From Diadophis punctatus similis (taxonomy: Eukaryota; Chordata; Lepidosauria; Squamata; Dipsadidae), in assembly GCA_023053685.1 (NCBI GenBank), contig JALIGW010000002.1, positions 47,185,278-47,249,277 of the forward strand: a stretch of DNA of 64,000 nucleotides, read 5' to 3'. The translations under genes and the position numbers were made by a program. A model generated the notes under the pieces. That model did no database searches and was not told the origin of the DNA. It was given only the letters and a program-made list of their open reading frames with translations. Positions 48,775-60,263 of this stretch are shown here, in pieces. Position 1 is the stretch's first letter. Each line of letters starts with the position of its first letter.

Positions 48775-49168
48775 CAGGGGTGGGATTCAGCTGGTTCGGA
48801 CCTGTTCGGGTGAAACAGATGTTAATTTTACATTTGGTTCACCAAACTGGTAGTTGCAAGGACTGGCTGACCCCGCTCACCCCACCCCACCCCTCCCAGG
48901 AGTCTCCACACGGCCCATTTTGGATGTGAGGTAAGTACAGGCCTCATGCGTAGGCTCTGGGAGGGTAAAAAATAGGCCTACCAGAAGTACCAGAATTTCA
49001 GAAGTGGGCCTGTTTCCGGCCTCCGGAGGGCCTCAGGAGCCTGGGGATGGTGAAAACGCCTCTCCCGCCACTGTGGTGCAGGAGGCTGAGTAGCCACGCC
49101 CCCACAGCCACACCCACCCAGCAACCGGGCAGAGAACCGGTTGCTAAAAATTATCAATCCCACCCCTG
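48775..49168. mobile_element. hAT non-autonomous element, related to the GTGGGTTCC family
   Basis: Starts CAGGGGTGGGATTCAGCTGG and ends ATCAATCCCACCCCTG, with a perfect 8-bp duplication AAAAGGAC (48767-48774, 49169-49176). The terminal GTGGGATTC instead of GTGGGTTCC marks a subfamily; the interior also has GGTTCACCAAACTGGTAG and GAACCGGTTGCT phrases. Confidence 0.93.
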
Positions 49169-49176
49169 AAAAGGAC

Positions 49177-50564
49177 TATGTTTGAACTTCAGGAGGGGAA
49201 AGTGCTCCTATCCCTCAAACCATTCATTCATTTTATGGCCAGCTTTCATATCCTTGGACTGGAAAATAATCACAGAGTTCACCATTTTTCCCCGTCCAGC
49301 CATACCTTAAATGCACATTAAATTGTTCATTGGGTTCCCATACTCCTACTCAGAATGATTAAACCCTGTGAGCAAATATTCTATGCTGCTGCCTCTGTAG
49401 AAAATAAATGAGCTTTTAGAGTCATAAAATCATCACTTTTTTTTTGCAAATGAAATCCTCTGCAATTTTTCTGTGGATGGGTCTACAATATATAGCTATT
49501 AGAAATCTAGACTGAGTGCCTCCCAGGAGCATATTATGCTGCATTGGTAGTCCTTCAGGCAGTTTCTGATGAAGCTGATTGACCTTTAGAACTGGTTTAG
49601 ACATCTGCCTTGTTCACTCCTCAATCTTCACAGTGACAGGCCATTTCTCTCCTTTTCCTGAAACATATTTCAGAAGGGTTTAGTGGCAAACCTAACACAC
49701 CAGTGATACACTGCCAATACTTTTAACAATTCCCAGCTTCCCTTCACCCTAAAATAAATTCTCTTTTAGTCTGTGATAAATCCCAAGTACAACATTGCAT
49801 TAGTGGGACAGGTAGCTGATGGGAGCATCAATTCATTTGTCTTTCTATTTAAACAAAATTGCTTCCTGATAAACTATACCCAGGGAGTTAGATGAGCTGC
49901 GCTGTGCTGGAAATGTTTATAATCAGAACATAAAATCAGACCAGGCATATCAAAAATAGAGCATTCTAAAAGGAGAAGTCAAAAAATTCTTTAAAAATAA
50001 TAGTGCTTCCTCCTGTGAAAACGATTCTGCTGCTTTTTCACTCGGGGTTAGCTTTCAAGTTGAAGGAGGAGAGCTTACTTCAACTAAAACTAATAAGAAA
50101 AAAAAGACAAAAGTAGCAGTATTGACATACAAGTAAAATAATAATAATAATAATAAATTGCCTCTGGCAGAGCTGATCAGCAGTAGGGAAAGAATGCTTT
50201 CAAAAGATGCAGGAAATACCAGTTTATATAAATCATAAATGTACTTGATAATATACTATCAGACTATCAATATCTCTTACTTTTAATTGAATTGGGTTAA
50301 GGATTAAATCACTTATCCTCTCCAGGTGTTAGCTACTTACATAGTCATTATGGCTTAGGAACTAATATTCGTTTTACTAATGTCAAATTTCTGCCATAAA
50401 TCATTGATCTCTGGCAGTTTCATTGAAACCCAAGTTTAATTATTTGACGGGTTTCTTATTTTTAAAGACCACATTGCGTCATTTGAAACAATTTGTCCTT
50501 GGGCAACAGATTTAAATGTGCTTTCCTCACAAGTGGTAATAAAGCCAGGACGATTGTGCAATCA
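49177..50564. other. Unannotated AT-rich DNA
   Basis: Only a short (AAT)n at about 50136-50155. Confidence 0.6.
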
Positions 50565-51602
50565 AAGTTTAAGTTTAGTTTAAGTTTAATTAAATTTATA
50601 TACCGCCCTTCTCCAGGGGACTCAGGGCGGTGAACAGCCAAGTAAAAAACATTAAAATACATTTAAGCCAAGTAAAAAACATTAAAATACATTTAAAATA
50701 AAATATTCAATGTGGCCCTAATTTAATACAATTAAAATTTAGTAAAATCTTAAAATTTTAAAAACCCCAAAAACTTTTTCACGCCAGCCCGGCTTGATAA
50801 AAATAATACGTCTTGAGGGCACGGCGGAAGGTGGACAGGTCGTGAATTGTTCTTAAGTCTGGAGGGAGCTGATTCCAGAGGGTGGGTGCTCCCACAGAGA
50901 AGGCCCTCCCCCTGGGCGTCACCAGCCTACACTGCTTGGCTGATGGCACCCCGAGGAGGCCCTCTCTGTGGGAGCGCACTGGTCGATGGGAGGCAGTTTG
51001 TGGCAGCAGGCGGTCTCGGAGATACCTAGGTCCAATGCCATGGAGCGCTTTAAAGGTAGTAACAAGCACCTTGAAGCGCACCCGGTAGACCACCGGAAGC
51101 CAGTGCAGCTCGCGCAGGAGGGGTGTTATATGGGAGCACCAATTAGCCCCCGAAACCACCCGCGCGGCCGCATTCTGGATCAGTTGGAGCCTCCGGGTGC
51201 TCTTCATGGGGAGCCCCATGTAGAGAGCATTACAGTAGTCCAGACGCGACGTGACCAGGGCATGGGTGACTGTGCACAGGGAATCCCGATCCAGAAAGGG
51301 CCGTAACTGGCGTATCAGGTGGACCTGATAAAAGGCCGCCCTGGTCACAGCTGTCAGATGGTCCTCTAAGGACAGCTGTGGATCCAGGAGGACACCCAGA
51401 TTGCGAGCCCTTTCGGCGGGGGCTAGAGACTCGCCCCCGATAGTCAGAGATGGAATCATCTGACTATATAGAGACGCTGGGAACCACAGCCACTCCGTCT
51501 TGGAAGGGTTGAGCCTGAGTCGGTTTCTCCCCATCCAGATCCGCACAGCTTCCAGGCACCGGGACATCACTTCAAGGGCATCATTGGGGTGGCCTGGGCC
51601 TG
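50565..51602 (-). mobile_element. L2-type LINE, 5'-truncated, well preserved
   Basis: On the minus strand a 263-codon frame is followed by a 3' UTR with a 30-bp internal duplication (GCCAAGTAAAAAACATTAAA twice, 50637-50695), the L2 terminal CCGCCCTGAGTCCCCTGGAG / GGGCGGTATATAAATTT, and an AAACTT-rich tail (50565-50597). Few mutations against the 43617-44090 copy suggest recent activity. Confidence 0.93.
50779..51570 (-). pseudogene. L2 ORF2 C-terminal fragment, frame intact
   Basis: An uninterrupted 263-codon frame: CLEAVRIWMGRNRLRLNPSK, NLGVLLDPQLSLEDHLTAVT, VTHALVTSRLDYCNALYMGL, ITPLLRELHWLPVVYRVRFK, ALHGIGPRYLRDRL, VPSAKQCRLVTPRGRAFSVG and LWNQLPPDLR. This is the thumb and C-terminal part of an L2 reverse transcriptase. 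The catalytic RT motifs would lie upstream and are missing, so the piece is not functional, but the lack of stops shows it is young. Confidence 0.88.
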
Positions 51603-51781
51603 CCGGTTATAGGAGGAGAGGTTTTTTGACTTTCTTTTTTTTACTCCTCATCTCAGTCTTCCTCTTCTGTTTCTTTACACTCTTTCTCTGAAACATCTTA
51701 AAGAGCTAAACTAGGACCATAGATTACTAAAAAAAATACTACTCTGCTTATTCCAATTAAATTGATGGCAATATTCACGTT

Positions 51782-52016
51782 AGAGAAAAAAGTAATATTT
51801 ATTTATTAGATCTGTATCCCATCTCTTGCTCAGGACCCCAAGATAGCATTCATAGAGCTCCTGCTTTCAGTTGGTCCCTGTAACAACAACTCTGCCAACT
51901 AGATTATCTGAGACAAAATGGCTGGCTCAAAATTACTGAGAGAACTCCCATGACTGATGGTGGTCTTGAAACTCCTTAGTGCCAATCCAAGACCGTAACA
52001 TTGTATTGCACTACAT
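51782..52016 (-). mobile_element. tRNA-derived SINE, degenerate
   Basis: The minus strand shows a head GTAGTGCAATACAATGTTAC (A-box region), GGAGTTTCAAGACC (B-box region), then CAGTCATGGGAGTTCTCTCA and CAGAGTTGTTGTTACAGGGA, as in squamate tRNA SINEs. The end reads GATACAGATCTAATAAATAA. Confidence 0.6.
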
Positions 52017-52651
52017 ATAAACTGACAGGAGCCCGCAAACAATATATAAACCTGCCTAAATTTAAAGGCTAAAGCATTCACAGTATCTGTAAATGAATAA
52101 TGCCTTAGTGCTACCTCAAAAGTCTGCACGCACAATTTTAACCTATTTTTATTTTAACACTTTTTATTCTTTTTAGTGTTATTTTTATATATTGATTCAG
52201 TTTATAGGATCATATTGCTAATTATCCCAACCAGAAACTGAAATTAAATAATATATTTAATAAATCGTTTCCAACCTGCCTTGTGGGTTGGTGCTAAATA
52301 AATAAATGAGTAGAAAACAGCAGGTCAATCCCAATTTGGTTATCAATGATGGAAGCAATGATATATCCAAACACCATAGATCTCAGTAAAATGGTGAGCT
52401 GCGCAGAACTTTTAGATGAAAAAGGAGAATTAAAATCGGTTCAGGACTTGAAAACACAAGGAACAGATATGGATTGGTGGCCCTATTTACAAATTAAGAT
52501 GAGATTTTAAAAAGATCGGGAACAATATGGTATTTATGAGAAACAACTGGAAGTAGATAAATTGCCACAAGGAAAGGGGAGAAATGATTACTGAAATATA
52601 GAATTTTCTTTTAAGATACAAAATGCAGGAAGAGACAGTCAAGGAGACAAT

Positions 52652-53210
52652 CAGAGGTGGGTTCCTCTCAGTTTGGACCGGTTTGCCTGAACCGGTATCG
52701 ACCTGCTGATGATGTCACAATGATGTCATGGAACTGGTTCGGTCAGTGCCGGTCCGTGGGCACTGCCATCTTCTTCTTCTTCTTCTTCTTCTTCTTCTTC
52801 TTCTTCTTCTTCTTCTTCTTCTTCTTCTTCTTCTTCTTCTTCTTCTTCTTCTTCTTCTTCTTCTTCTTCTTCTTCTTCTGAATTTTTTTGAATTTTTTTT
52901 TGAATTTTTTGAATTTTTTCCGGGTTTTTTTTCTTCTGCACATGCACAGAAGCTGAGTCCCTGGCACTGTGCATGCGGTCGCCATCTTGTTTTCAGCTTT
53001 TTGGGGGGGGTATTTTTTCAAATTTGGGGGGAGGGATTTTTTTCCAGGTTTTTTTCTTCTGCACATGCGCAGAAACCGAGTTTCTGGCACTGTGCATGCA
53101 GTCGCCATCTTGTTTTTGGCTTTTTTTAAAAAATTGATTTTTTTGCCACTGCGCGGCACGCGGTGCAGAAGGAAGCGAACGGCAGCGAGATAAGTTAGAA
53201 CCCAGCCCTG
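52652..53210. mobile_element. hAT non-autonomous element, GTGGGTTCC family, nested in L1
   Basis: Starts CAGAGGTGGGTTCCTCTCAG and ends AGTTAGAACCCAGCCCTG, with a perfect 8-bp duplication GAGACAAT (52644-52651, 53211-53218). The interior repeats the block CTTCTGCACATGCGCAGAA with GCACTGTGCATGC twice (52935-52980, 53055-53100). A long TTC array replaces the usual short T run. Confidence 0.95.
52770..52879. repeat. (TTC)n microsatellite inside a hAT
   Basis: About 36 TTC units; sister copies have only CATCTTTTTTTAAA-like sequence at this spot. Homopurine-homopyrimidine tract. Confidence 0.98.
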
Positions 53211-53339
53211 GAGACAATGATTAGTTGGGCTAGAAATTTTGGTCATAATATAGAGCTAGAACAATGGGATAAATTATGGGAAAGGAATTATAAAGTGATG
53301 ATGGCAGTAGCCTATAAAGAAAATCTCTATAAAATGTTT

Positions 53340-53791
53340 TAGATGGCATTTGCCCCCACGAGATTGGCCAAAATGTTCCGAAATTTTTCCCCGAATGTTG
53401 GAGATGTGGTTACAAGTTTTATCACATGTGGTGGACATGCCCCAATACAAGGAAATACTGGTGCAAAATCAAGAAGTGGCTGGAAGAGATTATGGAACAA
53501 AAGATAGAACTGAAACCGGAACTGTTTTTACTAGGCATATTAGATTTGAAAATGGCTAAAAGTTTTCAATATATAATACTACACATATTAACGGCTGCAA
53601 GAATTGCCTTCGTACAAAATTGGAAACAGGCTAATACACCTTCAGAAGAAATAGTAATTAGAAAGATACTCGAATGTGCAGAAATGGACAAAATGACTAT
53701 GGGGTTAAAAGAAACAGAAGAGTCAGACTATTACAAAGTATGGAATAGAATGTATAAGTGGTTAGAAAACAGAAGCCGAAATAAGAAATAA
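53340..53791 (+). pseudogene. L1 ORF2 C-terminus
   Basis: After a TAG at about 53341, the plus strand reads RWHLPPRDWPK, then (other frame) CWRCGYKFYHMWWTCPNTRK, the L1 cysteine motif, then YWCKIKKWLEEIMEQKIELK and LLGILDLKMAKSFQYIILHI, ending at the stop at 53791 (LENRSRNKK). One frameshift lies near 53395. The upstream piece (52340-52650) contains SVQDLKTQGTDMDWWPYLQI. Confidence 0.88.
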
Positions 53792-54097
53792 GAGTTTTCA
53801 ATTAGCATTGATTAAATATTAACTAAAGTTACCAATTATTATTAAATAATTAGTATTGTTATAATTGTTATTATAACATTATAGTGGTTATAACCGACAG
53901 GAAGGCAATATAGAAGAAAGAATTATAAAAACAGAATATATATGCTGATACGGATTGCTGTAAAACTACTCAACATTGTTATGTTTGTCTTGTTTTTTTT
54001 ATGTTTTTTATGTTTATGTTGTTTTTTTGTTTTTAAAGGTAAAAATGTTTAATAAAAACTATTTTTTTAAAAAAGAAAAGAAAACAGCAGATCAATC

Positions 54098-54874
54098 TGA
54101 TGGCACAGAAAGACATATTAAACGTAAATACACTCAAACTGTATACAGTATTTAAGCTACAAAAAAGGTAATGTAGGAAGAGAGCCATGGTTAGTCTACA
54201 GTGGCCAAAAATCAGAAGCCGTCTTGAAGCAGTGTTTCAGACTAACACATTTTATTAAAAGACATCACTTTTAATTATATTATATTATTATATATTATTC
54301 ACTTCATTAGAAGAATGCAGTTTTGCTAAATTGATTTAGGACTTAAATTGGGAACAGGCAGTGAAGAAAGTGGCAGAAGACATAAATTTCATAGCTACAT
54401 AGCTTGCCTATAAAAGAGTACCATATCAATTAACAATTGATATATCCACATTTTGAGGGAACCGATTGAAATAAGCTGAATCATTCTAATATGCATGCAT
54501 TCAACAATCTCTCATTTAGTTGTGCTGTTAAAATCCCAATTTTGTTTTAAGAAAAATTGTGATTTTTTAAAGATCTGTAGTAGAGTATCCTGGGGGTTGA
54601 AATGCTTTGATATTATTTTGTTGTCATTTTGAATTCTGATGTCAAACTTTTTTGTTCATTAATTTGCTTGTGTAACATATGTCCTATACAGAATGCAGTG
54701 GACCACTGCTGTCGGATGATGACATATACCACATGAGAGCATATACAAGCATGCAAAGACATCTGTAACCTTGTGGATGAAGTTGTTGGGATCAGTGATG
54801 ATGCTGTTGGTGTAGGTGTGAAGGCAAGGTAGAAAAGGTGTAGTGTCATTGTCCAATATCTGCAGCTTATTGAT
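54098..54874. other. Unannotated DNA
   Basis: No feature recognised. A minus-strand open frame over 54659-54880 lacks any domain I know. Confidence 0.55.
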
Positions 54875-54882
54875 AATGCTAG

Positions 54883-55237
54883 CAGTAGTGGGTTGCTGTC
54901 CTACCGGTGCCGGTGCACTGCACGCACATCTCCACGTTTTGAGGGTGCGTGCGCTCGCTACGCACGCGTGCCCCTTGTATGATTTTGCTTCTGCGCATGC
55001 ACGGAAGCAAAATCTCGCCGAAATCTCATAATGGGACGTGTGCACGCATGAGATTTTGGCACGATTTTGCTTCCATGCATGCGCAGAAGCAAAATTGCCC
55101 AAAAATTAAGGGAAAAAATGGCAATGCACGCAGTGGACCAGCAGAGAGGGTTCTGGAGTGGTCGCGCGCAAATTGCTCAATAGGCCACTCCCTACCGGAG
55201 CTGCGCACAGGGCAGCTCTGGCAGGAACCCACCTCTG
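54883..55237. mobile_element. hAT non-autonomous element, GTGGGTTCC family
   Basis: Starts CAGTAGTGGGTTGCTGTCC and ends CAGGAACCCACCTCTG, with a perfect 8-bp duplication AATGCTAG (54875-54882, 55238-55245). It contains TTCTGCGCATGCACGGAAGC and TCCATGCATGCGCAGAAGC, palindromic relatives 90 bp apart. It is the reverse-orientation partner of 776-1046. Confidence 0.95.
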
Positions 55238-55245
55238 AATGCTAG

Positions 55246-55559
55246 TGATTTAAGCTGTAAGCTGTAAGACAACCAGCAGCATTCTCTTGTTCTGTTTTTG
55301 TGATCTATCTTTTAGTAGGTTCCTCCTGGGAATCAATGTGGCTTTATTTATTAGTCATTGATCTCATTGGATAGGTATTTCAGTATTTTGAATGCTGCTT
55401 TAATTCCATTACTTGAGTTTCTCTGGGAAATAGTCAGAACTAATGTAGCTCAGTAAACAGTCTGGCTACCGATGACAAATTTGTTGTTGCATTCTGGATG
55501 GAAACTGGAAGTGTATAGGTATGCATAGTTATCAGTAGGTTTCCTGTATATGTCCATTG
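55246..55559. other. Unannotated DNA between two hATs
   Basis: No feature seen. Confidence 0.6.
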
Positions 55560-55800
55560 AAGAGGTGTGTTCCTACCCGTTTGAACCAGTTCTATAGAAC
55601 TGTTAGTAACTTGGCAGCCTGGGTTGCTGGAACCGGCAGCGACCCAGGCCTGCCACGCCCCTGAGCCTGTTCTCTTGGTGGTGCCATAGGTGCCACCATC
55701 TTGTTTTTTGCTTCTGTGCATGCGCAGAAGCTTTTTTTAGTACTGTGCATGCGTACACATGTGCGAAGCCCACATGGTGCATCCCTTAGCAAACCGGAAG
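55560..55800. mobile_element. hAT non-autonomous element, GTGGGTTCC family, right end missing
   Basis: Starts AAGAGGTGTGTTCCTACCCG and shares ACCAGTTCTATAGAACTG, GCGACCCAGGCCTGCCACG and CTGTGCATGCGCAGAAGC with 59988-60242 in opposite orientation. The right end stops near CAAACCGGAAGTAGCAG without the terminal ACCCACC, so no target duplication can be read. Confidence 0.75.
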
Positions 55801-57994
55801 TAGCAGAATCTGTAACCCAAGAACATTTTGTAATGTTTTGCAAGAACATTAATGGACACAGTTTTGACATCTTGACTCAAAACAAGGACAAAGTAACATC
55901 AGAGCATTTCAACTTTCTAGGACACTCCATTAGAACTCTCAAAGTAGACTTTTTGGAAGAAAAGAACTGTAACAGCACAATAAAACAAGAGATTGTTTAA
56001 TTCACATGAAAAGCTTTGAGGATATTTGAGAAAGTCTTAACAGTTTTTTTTAACACATTACAATTGTTAATTGATATTTGTCATCTGTCTCATATATAAC
56101 CAATACCTGCATAATTACTGTGTCTCCTTTCCCTTTCCTCTAAATTGCCATCTAAATCTTGTATTAATTTAGCTTTTCCATGCATCTGTTCTGAAGTGAA
56201 CTGTGACTCTTGAAAACGTCAGTCTTTTAATAAAGAGAGACAGGTCATCCCACAACAAGAAAGAATTTTTTTCTATGAAATGTAGTGATGCGGTTTTTAA
56301 AGAACAGTTCGATCCTCAAATTGGAACTACATTGTTCAAGAAAACGTATAGCCAAAGCTATAGCTTCCTGTATCTAGGCCATCCTTTCTAGATAATATTA
56401 TGGTATTTCATTTGTATGGTTAGACATTTGTTTCATATTCTCTTTGTAAAATGATTGAAATGGACTCTCCTTCAGAAAAAAAATGATGTGAAATTGTAAT
56501 GAAAGTTTCAACTTGAAGTGAATTAGATAAAATAAATTTTCGTATTATAGTTACCAAAGCGTCCTAAAGACAATAAAAGCAATCCATGAATCTTGATTGC
56601 TTTTTGTTGAGAGAATTGTGAGAAATATACAACATTTTATCTCATAGCTAAGAATCAACATTATACAAGGAGATGAAGAATGTGCCTGGACAAATTCTTT
56701 GGGGAAAATAATTGATTTGACCAATAGGTCCTCTTCTGTCATTGCCTCATAAGTCTACTGCTCAACAGAATACAATTGTCAGTTATCAATCAGCCTGTTT
56801 CAAAAGTGCATTATTCCCTTGACATGAGAAGCTAATTCTGTTGACACCAGTATTTTTAGCTGTTCAATAAACAATAGAGGGTTCTACTTTACAAAATACA
56901 GATAAGGTATTAGAGTATGTGTGTGCCCATAATACCTACCTATACAATTCAGAGCAGCAATAGATTTATACAAGTGATAGTCCTTTTCACCCAACAACCT
57001 GCAATATCATTTCCATTATTTCTTCAGGCTCCCATTCTGAATTCAAAGCAATTTACCTGAAGTTCAGATCCTGTCAATGTGATTTAGTTTCAGTTTTATG
57101 GCAACTATGGGTTTGTAATAAGTAAGCTCCTTTCATTGATTTTGTTCTCCTTCAGCTGCCGCTATAAATGTAATTGAATTTTTGGGTCATTGTGAGATTT
57201 TTATTTTTGTCTCTGCCCTAATATCTTTTCTACCATTATTGGAAGCAAACAGGAAAATATTGTTTCCTTGCTTTTCTGGGTGAATCCCTCAATTAATAAG
57301 AAATATAATTCCATACAGAAATATTCTGCTATGAATAAACTTGAAGTTAGCAAGATTGAAATATCTATTATGACATTATCATAATATGACCTATTTTTCT
57401 GATGTCAACTGTGTCAACCAAAGTGTTTCATGAAGCAAATGCATATATATGACATGTGTATGTATGCATGTATGTAGCTGAGCTTCCAAAATCCATTATG
57501 CAGTCAAAATACTGGGTTCTAGAATGGTGAAGGTAAAAATAATTATACTTTTTCTGGCTCTTATGACTTTGGGGTTTTGCAAGATCAGGTTAAGCTCTTC
57601 ACAATATTTTTAGATTCCAGATGTAACACCTGCATAGCACTGTTACTCAGCAACTGTATTTACACAAAATAGTAAACAACTAACTTAATCAACCACGTTT
57701 TATCTAATTCTGTTGCATGAAATAAATTCAGTCAGTTTATGATTCAATATGTTATGAATCCAAACTCTAATAAATTATATTAAAATAGCCATGGATAGGT
57801 GAAGATGTCAACTGGGCAATATATTATACTAAATGGATGAGGGACCATGCTGTGTGAGATGAGCTGACTACTTAGCCTAGTTAGCTATATACTCTGAAGT
57901 CTCATCTCAGACCCAAGAGCTGAACAGTTACGTGGGAGACCAATAAATTAATTGAAAGAGCAAAGCAATATATTTATTATTTCATTGCCAGCCT
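55801..57994. other. Unannotated AT-rich DNA
   Basis: 56180-56245 contains GAAGTGAACTGTGACTCTTG followed by AAAACGTCAGTC, a weak echo of another Penelope-type tail. Otherwise nothing recognised. Confidence 0.5.
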
Positions 57995-58127
57995 AAAGTT
58001 TGACTATGTGACCACGGGGATGCTGAAATGTTCATAAACGCAAGGATGTGTCTAAGTCTCTTTCTTCAGTGCTATTATAATTTCAAACATTTGCTAAATG
58101 AATGGTTGTAAGATGAGAGTTACCTGC
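57995..58127. mobile_element. Fragment of the GTAGTC-ended DNA transposon
   Basis: CTATGTGACCACGGGGATGC, then TGAAATGTTCATAA and GCTAAATGAATGGTTGTAAG, ending GAGTTACCTGC, match the right half of the element type at 20651-21048. The left half is absent. Confidence 0.6.
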
Positions 58128-58639
58128 ACTTATTCAATTGTCCATTGTAAGCAAATGTGACATTTCCCTGGGATATTTGAAACAAAGGGAAATATCCTTA
58201 GAACATGAAACTTGCCTAGCTTCACTGGGGCTAGCATCTATAATCCAATTTTTAGAACCAGGATCAATTAAACCTGAAAGCTTCAGAGCCGGTGTTAATA
58301 TAGAGAAACATTTGAGCAAGAATTGCAGATAGCAGGAATAGTAAGAATTCCTTTAATAAAAGTAATCTTTCAAACATAAATTTATTTCTTTTGAAAATAT
58401 TCTCTACCAATATAGACTGGCTAGAAACTGCACAAAGTCTATATAAATGCAAATGGTTCCTAAAGGAGTAATTAATTAACTCCTGCTACTATCTATTGAC
58501 CTAATACTTGCGGCAATGTCTACTCAGTACAATCTCTGAAAAATTCTGCTTGTGCCAGCCCAACAGCTTTTTGTCAAAAAAGAGAGGTCCTCGTGGTATT
58601 TTACAAAACAATATAACAAGAACAAGAAGACATTTTTAT
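58128..58639. other. Unannotated DNA
   Basis: No feature seen. Confidence 0.6.
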
Positions 58640-59115
58640 TTAAGTACTACCCAACTCCAAACTAACACTGGGTGGCTTGTGATATAAAGAAAAATACATT
58701 AAAGTAAATAAACAAGAAGGAAATTTATAAAGCTAGCTCCAAAATATACACAATAGATGCTGAATATGTCCAACAAGAGGTCCAATCCACACTGCTCCAA
58801 CATCTATGAGAACAGCTAGGTCTGTAAGGTCTTCTGGAATGCCATGATGACAGGAACCCTATAGATCTCAGGGGTAGCTTATTCCAAGTGGAAGGTGCTA
58901 TAACAAAGAAAGCACACTTCCTGGATTCCAAAAAAAAAGACATTGTTTAATCAAATTGTTGGTTCATATCCATTGGAAAGAAACCATAGGATACAGGCAG
59001 GCCCTCAAACAACCAGGTCCTCTGCTATGTAGAACTTTATAGGTCATAACCATGAATCATGCCCACAAGCTTACTGGGAACTAATTCAGCTTGTTAAGCA
59101 TAGTTTGTCATGTGG
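58640..59115 (-). mobile_element. Old L2-type LINE 3' part
   Basis: The minus strand has CAFFVIAPSTWNKLPL, equivalent to RAFSVGAPTLWNQLPP of the young L2, and the plus strand AGAACTTTATAGGTCATAAC parallels GAGCGCTTTAAAGGTAGTAA at 51040. The 3' end CACCCAGTGTTAGTTTGGAG is the eroded L2 terminus. Much older than the 50565 copy. Confidence 0.6.
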
Positions 59116-59979
59116 GCACACAGAAGACTGTAAGCACATTTTCTCTGATGTACAAAGTTGAATTATTTAGTTATACATTTCAGATGCTTTTATATTTATG
59201 CACTTTCCCTAGCTATCTTTTGGATCCTGTTGTTAATTAGGCATATTCCTGCTTGAACATCATATCTTTGATTCTTCAATCATTCTTTATTCTTCTGCTT
59301 AAACATCTTACCTTTGATTCTTCAATCTGTTCTTTATAGTGAGAGGAAGTTAACTTTGATACAGACCTTAATAATAACCACTAATGGTTATTAACCAAGA
59401 TCTAAAAAACATTCAACTCCAAATTCCTAATATACCAAGTTATACTGCTAACACACTGGGTTACACTTCTGCCATATTTCATATGCAGTTAAACATCCAA
59501 AGTTAGGTGGTGTTAGATTGAAAGCATTAAATAAATACTCAATAACAACAGTGTCTTAGAAAAGAATCCAAAAGATTATATTTTAATCTAATCCATTTGG
59601 TGCCAGTCTAAGAGCAGAATGCACATGCATTTGAAGTTCTTTTCTGAAGTTCAAAGAGAAACAGAAAACAAAACAATGGATTATATTCAGACATTTTTAA
59701 AAAAATAAGAGAGACTTTCTAAAGCATATAATATAAACATATTAGTTGTCATATAATATAAACATAGTAGTTGTCTCTCTCTGTGGCACTAGAATTTGAT
59801 TTACAGATTCTATTAGCCACATAGCAACCTCTTAAAATTCTATATATGTCAGATGGTAGTTAATCTACAAAAAAACCTGGCTCTTCTCTAAGCGTTTTTA
59901 GAGATTTTTACCATGCCATAGCAAATATTTTTCTTTAAAGTTTGCAATTCCAGAGTGAAAGCCTCCAGAACTACCGTTT
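59116..59979. other. Unannotated DNA with a ~45-bp tandem duplication
   Basis: 59247-59290 and 59291-59337 share CTTTGATTCTTCAATC and flanking words. A second short duplication (CATATAATATAAACATA) lies near 59730-59768. Confidence 0.6.
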
Positions 59980-59987
59980 GTAGGAAG

Positions 59988-60242
59988 CAGGGGTGGGTTC
60001 CTGTTTTCTTCACTGCTGGTTCACTCAGGGACGCACTGCACGGGCATGCACGCTTTGCGCACGTATGCATGTGCAGTGCTAAAACAAAGCTTCTGCACAT
60101 GCGCAGAAGCAAAAAAACAAGATTGCAGCACCTACGGCGGCACCAAGAACCGGATGTGGCAGGCCTGGGTCACTACCGGATCCAGCGACCCAGAACTACC
60201 AGTTCTATAGAACAGGTCCGAACCAGCAGGAACCCACCTCTG
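59988..60242. mobile_element. hAT non-autonomous element, GTGGGTTCC family
   Basis: Starts CAGGGGTGGGTTCCTGTTTT and ends AGCAGGAACCCACCTCTG, with a perfect 8-bp duplication GTAGGAAG (59980-59987, 60243-60250). It contains CTGCACATGCGCAGAAGC. A Helitron end lies 21 bp to the right. Confidence 0.95.
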
Positions 60243-60263
60243 GTAGGAAGGATGTATTATATA

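Larger units (their letters stand above)
52331..54078 (+). mobile_element. L1 LINE, 5'-truncated, with target duplications
   Basis: Flanked by AGAAAACAGCAGGTCAATC (52312-52330) and AGAAAACAGCAGATCAATC (54079-54097), a 19-bp duplication with one difference. It encodes the ORF2 C-terminus, then a 3' UTR with AATAAAAACT and an A-rich end at about 54050-54078. A hAT element (52652-53210) interrupts it. Actual L1 length is about 1.2 kb, typical of a truncated insertion. Confidence 0.93.

Noticed and set aside
52728..53246. Open frames rich in Leu, Phe, Glu or Lys
   Set aside because: Translations of the TTC array and T-rich hAT interior.
54659..55102. 147-codon minus-strand open frame
   Set aside because: About half lies inside the 54883-55237 hAT; the rest has no recognised domain.
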